Below the pieces are notes generated by a model that saw nothing but the letters and a program-made list of their open reading frames with translations, searched no databases and was not told where the DNA came from. Both the position numbers and the translations under genes were made by a program. Source: Umezawaea sp049997955 (GTDB lineage: Bacteria; Actinomycetota; Actinomycetes; Mycobacteriales; Pseudonocardiaceae). From it: a DNA stretch of 64,000 nucleotides. Where the stretch lies: positions 806,001 through 870,000 of the forward strand of contig JAEBDY010000001.1 in NCBI GenBank assembly GCA_049997955.1. Direction: 5' to 3'. Positions 57,776 through 64,000 of this stretch are shown here, one piece after another (positions within the stretch are counted from its first letter, which is position 1; every line of letters begins with the position of its first letter).

Positions 57776-59548
57776 GTGTTGTCGAGAAAACGTTCGATGG
57801 TGTCCATCGCGGTCGCCCTCGGGACCGCGGGTGCGGTGATCACGAGCGGTGTACCTGGCACCGCTGGTCCACTGCCGGTCACGACGGCCGCCCAGCCCGG
57901 TCCGACCTACGTCTACAAGGTGCACGCGCCGCTCGGCGAGCAGTCGCAGAACCTGCTCAGCCGCGGCTTCGACGTGCTGGAGCAGCGCGACGGCGACAGC
58001 CTGTTCGTGCTCGGCGGCAAGGACGAGGGCGCCCGGCTGCAGCAGGCGGGCTTCACCGCGGTCGTCGACCAGGTCATGGCGCCGCCGCAGTGGACGCCGC
58101 CCGCCAAGAAGTCGCAGTCGACCACCTTCGACGCGGCCGACATCAACGAGACCTTCTACGGCGGCTACCGCACGGTCAACGCCCACCACTCGCACCTGGA
58201 CGCCGTCGCGGCCCAGTACCCGACGCTCTCCACGCTGGTCGACTACGGCGACTCGTGGAAGAAGACCCAGGGCGCCGGTGGCTACGACCTGCGAGCCATC
58301 TGCATCACCAAGAAGAACGCGGGCGACTGCGCGCTCGACCCGAACGCGCCCAAGCCCCGCTTCTTCGTCATGGGCCAGCTGCACGCCCGCGAACTCACCA
58401 CCGGTGACGTCGCGTGGCGCTGGATCGACCACCTCACCTCCAGCTACGGCACCGACGCGGGCGTCACCGCGCTGCTCGACACCACCGAGGTGTGGGTCGT
58501 CCCGCAGGCCAACCCCGACGGCGTCAACATCGTGCAGCAGGGCGGCAACTCGCCGATCTACCAGCGCAAGAACGCCAATGGCACCAACGGCTCCAACTGC
58601 TCGGGCTCGGCCAGCAGCCAGCTCGGCGTCGACCTGAACCGCAACACCAACTCGCACTGGGGCGGCCAGGGCACGTCGAGCCAGCCCTGCGACCAGACCT
58701 ACAAGGGCCCGAGCGCGAACTCCGAGGTCGAGACCAAGGCGCTGCAGGCGTTGTGGCGCGGCCTCTACAAGGACAAGCGCGGCACCGCCCCCGGCGACGC
58801 GGCTCCCGCCGACACCACCGGTGTCGTCGTCAGCATGCACAGCTACTCCAACCTGATTCTCTTCCCATGGGGTTACGACGCCAGCCAGAAGGCGGGCAAC
58901 GACGCCTCGCTCCGCAAGATGGGCACCGAGCTCCAGGCCATCGCCGGTTCCGGGTGGACCTCCGGTCAGCCCGGTGAGGTCCTCTACAACGCTGCCGGCG
59001 CGACCGACGACTGGGTGTACGACGACCTCGGCGTGGCCAGCTTCGTCTGGGAGATCGGGCCCAGCAGCGGATCGTGCAGCGGCTTCTTCCCGACCTACTC
59101 GTGCCAGGCGGGCACGTTCTGGCCGAAGGTCAAGCCGATGCTGATGTACGCCGCCAACAAGGCGACCAGCCCCTACGGCACCACCACCCCTCCGCCCACC
59201 GGGTGCGACAAGAAGACCAACGACACCGACGTCGCCATCCCGGACCGCGGCGCTGCCGTCACCAGCACGATCACGATCGCCGGCTGCACGGGGAACGCTT
59301 CGTCCACCTCGCAGGTGGAGGTGCACATCAAGCACACCTACCGCGGTGACCTGGTCGTCGACCTCGTCGCTCCCGACGGGTCGTCCTACCGGTTGAAGGC
59401 CTCCGGCAACGACTCGGCGGACAACATCGACACGACCTACACGGCGAACCTGTCCACCGAGCTGCGCAACGGTGACTGGAAGCTGAAGGTGCAGGACGTG
59501 GCCGCGCAGGACATCGGCACCATCGACACCTGGAGCCTGACGATCTAG
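57776..59548 (+). CDS. Secreted M14 zinc carboxypeptidase with C-terminal P-domain
   Basis: A 590-residue secreted enzyme. Signal peptide about 1-33; propeptide/linker to about 110; M14 catalytic domain about 120-460 with the zinc ligands in GQLHARELTTG and MHSYSNLILFPWGY, substrate Arg in VDLNRNTN and the catalytic Glu in FVWEIGPSSG. A Thr/Pro linker precedes a proprotein-convertase P domain (last ~110 residues, VEVHIKHTYRGDLVVDLVAP to DTWSLTI). The enzyme removes C-terminal residues from extracellular peptides. GAGAGGA precedes GTG 57776. A strong terminator hairpin lies downstream at 59856. Confidence 0.92.
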   Translation: MLSRKRSMVSIAVALGTAGAVITSGVPGTAGPLPVTTAAQPGPTYVYKVHAPLGEQSQNLLSRGFDVLEQRDGDSLFVLGGKDEGARLQQAGFTAVVDQVMAPPQWTPPAKKSQSTTFDAADINETFYGGYRTVNAHHSHLDAVAAQYPTLSTLVDYGDSWKKTQGAGGYDLRAICITKKNAGDCALDPNAPKPRFFVMGQLHARELTTGDVAWRWIDHLTSSYGTDAGVTALLDTTEVWVVPQANPDGVNIVQQGGNSPIYQRKNANGTNGSNCSGSASSQLGVDLNRNTNSHWGGQGTSSQPCDQTYKGPSANSEVETKALQALWRGLYKDKRGTAPGDAAPADTTGVVVSMHSYSNLILFPWGYDASQKAGNDASLRKMGTELQAIAGSGWTSGQPGEVLYNAAGATDDWVYDDLGVASFVWEIGPSSGSCSGFFPTYSCQAGTFWPKVKPMLMYAANKATSPYGTTTPPPTGCDKKTNDTDVAIPDRGAAVTSTITIAGCTGNASSTSQVEVHIKHTYRGDLVVDLVAPDGSSYRLKASGNDSADNIDTTYTANLSTELRNGDWKLKVQDVAAQDIGTIDTWSLTI

Positions 59549-59900
59549 TGCGCTGACCGTTCGGCCCGGCCGCTGCCGGTCAAGGTGGGATCGACGCCTT
59601 GGCCGGCAGCGGCTTGCCACCCGAGCGCTGCTCTGCTGGGCGGCGTCGTGGCTCAGCGGGCACGACAGCTACCGCCGTTCGCCGGACGGGTGTGAACGCC
59701 CACCGCCATAGGCTCAGCAGCAGGAACCAGACCCCGGGAAATCCGTCGTTTCTCATAGGACCAGTGAACAGACGGGGTCCGACAAAAAGGGGCCTTCTCG
59801 CTGTCACCCGATCAGGTGGAGTGGGCGCCAACCCACCGTGAGCAGGCGCAAAGCAAAGAGGGCCCGCGGCAAGCGCCGCGGGCCCTCTTCAGTACTCGGA
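59549..59900. other. Convergent intergenic region
   Basis: This interval lies between the carboxypeptidase and chitinase stops. Its only clear feature is the hairpin at 59856-59889. An open frame of 80 codons at 59599-59841 lacks a ribosome site and family resemblance and is not called. Confidence 0.6.
59856..59889. terminator. Strong terminator hairpin with short T-run
   Basis: A 15-bp stem (AAGAGGGCCCGCGGC with GCCGCGGGCCCTCTT) and an AAGC loop. It has TCTT/AAGA at its ends, so it may act for both the carboxypeptidase (plus) and chitinase (minus). Confidence 0.85.
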
Positions 59901-61526
<1,626 letters not shown>

Positions 61527-61571
61527 CGGGCTCCTTGGTCACGGCAGGGAAAGCAAGGTTGTGAGAAACAT

Positions 61572-61609
61572 GTGGTCCAGACCACTGAACGGTCAAGGTC
61601 TAGACCAGT
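61572..61609 (-). promoter_or_regulatory. Two DasR-type (dre) operators upstream of the chitinase
   Basis: GTGGTCCAGACCAC (61572-61585) and AAGGTCTAGACCAGT (61595-61609) are both near-perfect palindromes with a GGTC-N2-GACC core, the pattern bound by DasR, the GntR-family GlcNAc sensor that controls chitinase genes in actinomycetes. Similar 12-bp repeats are classical in Streptomyces chitinase promoters. Confidence 0.8.
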
Positions 61610-61817
61610 TGTGTCACTCGAACGGCCTAGTGGGTGAATCGATTTTGTTGCCTGCAACCGTTTTCACGGGCCGCAACCACTAGGGGTGGTTCGTGGGGGT
61701 TTCGGGGGGTTCGCGAACGCCGGAAGTCGCTCCGCGGATCAGCCCGTGGAGGGTCGTGGCCTGCTCGCCGACCCGAGAAGACTTCCCCCCGTCAACGGAT
61801 TCCCGGGGAGGACGCGA

Positions 61818-62930
61818 ATGAGCAGGACGGGCAAGCGCATCGGTGTGCTGGGCGCGGTCGTCGGGCTGGCCGCGCTCGCGGTCGGCGGGACGGCGACCGC
61901 CGACACCGCCACGGCCGAGCGGATCGACCGCGACGTCGTGCAGCGGGCGGTCGACGAGGTCGCCCGGAACGGCGCGGCGGGCGTGCAGGTGCGGATCACC
62001 GACGGCAGGCGGGGCTTCACGGCCCGCGCGGGCGTGGCCGAGTGGGGCGGCGACCGGCCGGTGCCGACGGACGGGCGGTACCGCGTGGGCAGCATCACGA
62101 AGGTGTTCGTCTCGACCGTCGTGCTGCAACTGGTCGGCGAGGGGAAGGTCGACCTGGACGCGCCGGTGTCGCGCTACCTGCCGGGCCTGCTGCCCGACGG
62201 GGACCGGATCACCGTGCGGATGGTGCTCCAGCACACGAGCGGGCTCTACAACTTCACGGGCGGGCTGCCCCTCGACCCCGCGGGCTTCGAGGCGATCCGC
62301 TACGAGCACTGGGAGCCGCGGGAGCTGGTCGCGGTGGCGACGGCGCAGCCGCTGGACTTCCCGCCGGGAACCCGGTGGAGCTACTCGAACACCAACTACG
62401 TCGTCGCCGGGCTGCTGATCGAGGAGATCACCGGCAAGCCGTACGCGCGGGCCGTCGAACGGCGGGTGCTCCAGCCGCTGGGGCTGCGCGACACGTCCGT
62501 GCCCGGCGACCGCGTCGGAGTGCCCGGCCCGCACGCCCACGGCTACGTCAAGGTCGGCGACCGGGTCGTCGACATCACCAGGATCAACCCGTCCGTCGCC
62601 CACGCGGCGGGCGAGATGATCTCCACGACGGCGGACCTGGACCGGTTCATCGCGGCGGTCGCGAAGGGCGAGCTGCTCAAGCCCGCCCAGGCCGCCGAGA
62701 TGAAGAAGACGACCGACGTGTCGCCCGGCTACGGGCTCGGGCTGGAGCAGGAGCGGCTGCCGTGCGGGGCTACGGTCATCGGCCACGGTGGCGGCATCCC
62801 CGGCTACAGCAGCCTGATGCTGGCCAGCCAGGACGGCCGCGTCCGGCTCGACGCCTCGTTCACCTCGTCGCCGGACGGCGGCTCCGGTGAGGGCGTCGAC
62901 GACCTGATCGCCGAGGTGTTCTGCGACTGA
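61818..62930 (+). CDS. Secreted serine hydrolase, beta-lactamase/D-Ala-D-Ala carboxypeptidase family
   Basis: A 370-residue secreted class C-like serine hydrolase. Signal peptide about 1-28. The SxxK motif is VGSITKV with Ser92 and Lys95; the YxN motif is WSYSNTNY; the third box appears as GHGGGIPGYSS. This fold includes R61-type D-Ala-D-Ala carboxypeptidases, esterases and beta-lactamases; the R61-type peptidase is most usual in actinomycetes. GGGAGGAC precedes ATG 61818. A hairpin follows. Confidence 0.9.
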   Translation: MSRTGKRIGVLGAVVGLAALAVGGTATADTATAERIDRDVVQRAVDEVARNGAAGVQVRITDGRRGFTARAGVAEWGGDRPVPTDGRYRVGSITKVFVSTVVLQLVGEGKVDLDAPVSRYLPGLLPDGDRITVRMVLQHTSGLYNFTGGLPLDPAGFEAIRYEHWEPRELVAVATAQPLDFPPGTRWSYSNTNYVVAGLLIEEITGKPYARAVERRVLQPLGLRDTSVPGDRVGVPGPHAHGYVKVGDRVVDITRINPSVAHAAGEMISTTADLDRFIAAVAKGELLKPAQAAEMKKTTDVSPGYGLGLEQERLPCGATVIGHGGGIPGYSSLMLASQDGRVRLDASFTSSPDGGSGEGVDDLIAEVFCD

Positions 62931-63280
62931 CCCGCCGTTCGTCGTGAGGGGGTCCGGCCGAGGGTCCCCTCACGACGTCGTGGGGCCTGGTCCGCCGAAT
63001 GGCGGGTGACCGACCGTGGTCGAGGGATGTCCTGTTGGGCCGATCCGGGCGGCTGGGCGGGGCGCCGCGACCCGATCGTGGGAGATCACGTGCTCGGAAC
63101 GGCATCCCGTGCACGATTGTCACTCGAATGATGAATTCTAATGGGTCACTTGGCTGAACGGGTGCTCCATTGGCGTGTCGGCATGCAAAAGCCTGCTACT
63201 TTGTTGAACGTCATGCGGGCGTTCCGAAGATTTCGTCATCACTTTCGGGGCCCTTTTGTTTTGAGGGTGATCGGAATCGG
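62931..63280. other. Intergenic region before the DUF4239 gene
   Basis: Apart from the hairpin at 62940-62977 I see no gene. The right end (63120-63270) is A+T-rich compared with its surroundings and should hold the promoter of the following gene. Confidence 0.55.
62940..62977 (+). terminator. Terminator-like hairpin after the serine hydrolase
   Basis: CGTCGTGAGGGG and CCCCTCACGACG form a perfect 12-bp stem with a 14-nt loop, 10 bp after the stop codon. Confidence 0.75.
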
Positions 63281-64000
63281 ATGAACATATACGTCGGTGG
63301 CATCATCTGGGTTGGCGTGGCCGCTGTGGTCGCCGCGAGCGCCGCTTATCTGATGCGACGATTCGGCCCGGAGGACGGTCGTGAGGAGAACAACGCCGCC
63401 GCGGGCGGTGTCTTCTCCATCGTGGCCGGGCTGAACGCCGTTCTCGTCGCGTTCGTGCTGATCGCGCTGTTCGACGCGACCGGCTCCGCCGGTCGGACGT
63501 CCTACCGCGAAGCGGACGGCCTCGTGGCCGCCGCGTGGGCGAGCGATTCGCTGCCCGACGCGACGAAGAACAAGGTGCGCGATCTTTCCCGCGCCTACAT
63601 GTCGACGGTCATCAAGGAAGAATGGCCGAAGATGCAGAACGGCAAGGCCGTCACGTCGATCGGGTGGACGCAGCTGGACCAACTCAGGGCGGTCGTCGCG
63701 CAATCGCCGGTCGACGACGAGTGGCAGACCGATCGCAAGGCCGAAGCGGCGACCAAGCTGTGGGATGTTTACGAGGCGCGACAGGATCGGATCAACGCGT
63801 CCGGTAATGGTGTCACTTCCGTCGTCTGGTTCACCATGATCGTGGGCAGTCTCCTCTCGCTGGGGCTCGCCCTGCTCTTCGGCGGCGCGCGGGTCCGGTC
63901 GCACATCGTGATCATGGCGACCCTGGCCGCGACGATGACCCTCCTGCTGTACGCCACCTACCAGTTGCAGAACCCCTTCAGCGGCGGCGCGAAGATCGGG
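63281..64000 (+). CDS. DUF4239 (bestrophin-like) membrane protein, 3' end missing
   Basis: The frame from ATG 63281 is open to the window end (240 codons, no stop). Helix 1 is at residues about 5-24, helix 2 at about 42-66 (GGVFSIVAGLNAVLVAFVLI), a soluble helical segment at 70-178, and two further helices at about 183-200 and 208-226. This layout matches DUF4239 proteins, which are about 250 residues, so nearly all of the protein is present. They may form channels by fold analogy; the function is unknown. Confidence 0.82.
   Translation, partial: MNIYVGGIIWVGVAAVVAASAAYLMRRFGPEDGREENNAAAGGVFSIVAGLNAVLVAFVLIALFDATGSAGRTSYREADGLVAAAWASDSLPDATKNKVRDLSRAYMSTVIKEEWPKMQNGKAVTSIGWTQLDQLRAVVAQSPVDDEWQTDRKAEAATKLWDVYEARQDRINASGNGVTSVVWFTMIVGSLLSLGLALLFGGARVRSHIVIMATLAATMTLLLYATYQLQNPFSGGAKIG

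Noticed and set aside
59599..59841. 80-codon ORF downstream of the carboxypeptidase
   Set aside because: No ribosome site, Arg/Pro/Gly-rich composition and a position over a convergent intergenic region suggest chance.

Overview
The window is about 70% G+C actinomycete chromosome. It has many GTG starts, many 4-bp GTGA stop/start overlaps, several starts placed close behind a -10 box (leaderless style), a mycothiol-dependent isomerase-family protein, an EphD-type epoxide hydrolase/SDR fusion and a 10-methyl fatty acid gene pair. Together these point to the Pseudonocardiales (a Lentzea/Saccharothrix/Actinosynnema-like genome). That placement is inference. I see no rRNA, tRNA, CRISPR array, prophage or intact insertion sequence.

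Layout. 1-4.5 kb: a partial secreted protein, a Gfo/Idh/MocA oxidoreductase, and the methionine pair metY-metX behind a cysteine-type leader peptide. 4.6-10.5 kb: a NarL-type two-component system, then a lipid-enzyme-like group (alpha/beta hydrolase, membrane acyltransferase, and a convergent phospholipase A2-acyltransferase fusion). 10.5-11.3 kb: a repeat island with a 115-bp palindromic element. 11.3-17.7 kb: a TetR regulator, a secreted SGNH hydrolase, and an operon for methylcrotonyl-CoA carboxylase plus an acyl-CoA dehydrogenase, with two candidate TetR operators in its promoter. 17.7-18.4 kb: two more palindromic elements, inverted relative to each other. 18.4-25 kb: a maleylpyruvate isomerase-family protein, an AidB-like dehydrogenase, the tmsA/tmsB-like pair, a RibD/DHFR-like reductase and an HtrA-like protease.

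25-40.4 kb: a degenerate GGDEF/EAL protein, a flavin reductase behind a second cysteine leader peptide, a large secreted subtilase with a convergent lipoprotein that resembles the subtilase's own propeptide, a GH89 alpha-N-acetylglucosaminidase, a lipoprotein hydrolase, an ECF sigma factor with its DGPF partner, a GNAT acetyltransferase and two small unknowns. 40.7-56.3 kb: an ArnT/GT39-like glycosyltransferase, the EphD-like fusion, an M1 peptidase overlapping a Pls-type (epsilon-poly-lysine synthetase) NRPS, a DUF4173 membrane protein, an OmpR-type two-component system, RecD2 and a DUF3558 lipoprotein. 56.3-57.4 kb: a second repeat island with the fourth palindromic element. 57.4-64 kb: DUF2630, an M14 carboxypeptidase, a GH18 chitinase with two DasR-like sites, a beta-lactamase-family hydrolase and a truncated DUF4239 protein.

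The most interesting signals are: (i) four dispersed copies of a 111-115 bp nested palindrome whose arms change together between copies; (ii) two cysteine leader peptides sharing an LL-x-TRR-x-HVD core, upstream of metY and of a flavin reductase; (iii) a free-standing, membrane-anchored homologue of the neighbouring subtilase's propeptide; (iv) a PLA2-acyltransferase fusion; (v) a Pls-type synthetase with a lysine-like adenylation code, translationally overlapping an M1 peptidase. Motif reading and domain names rest on inspection of the sequence; no database search was run.
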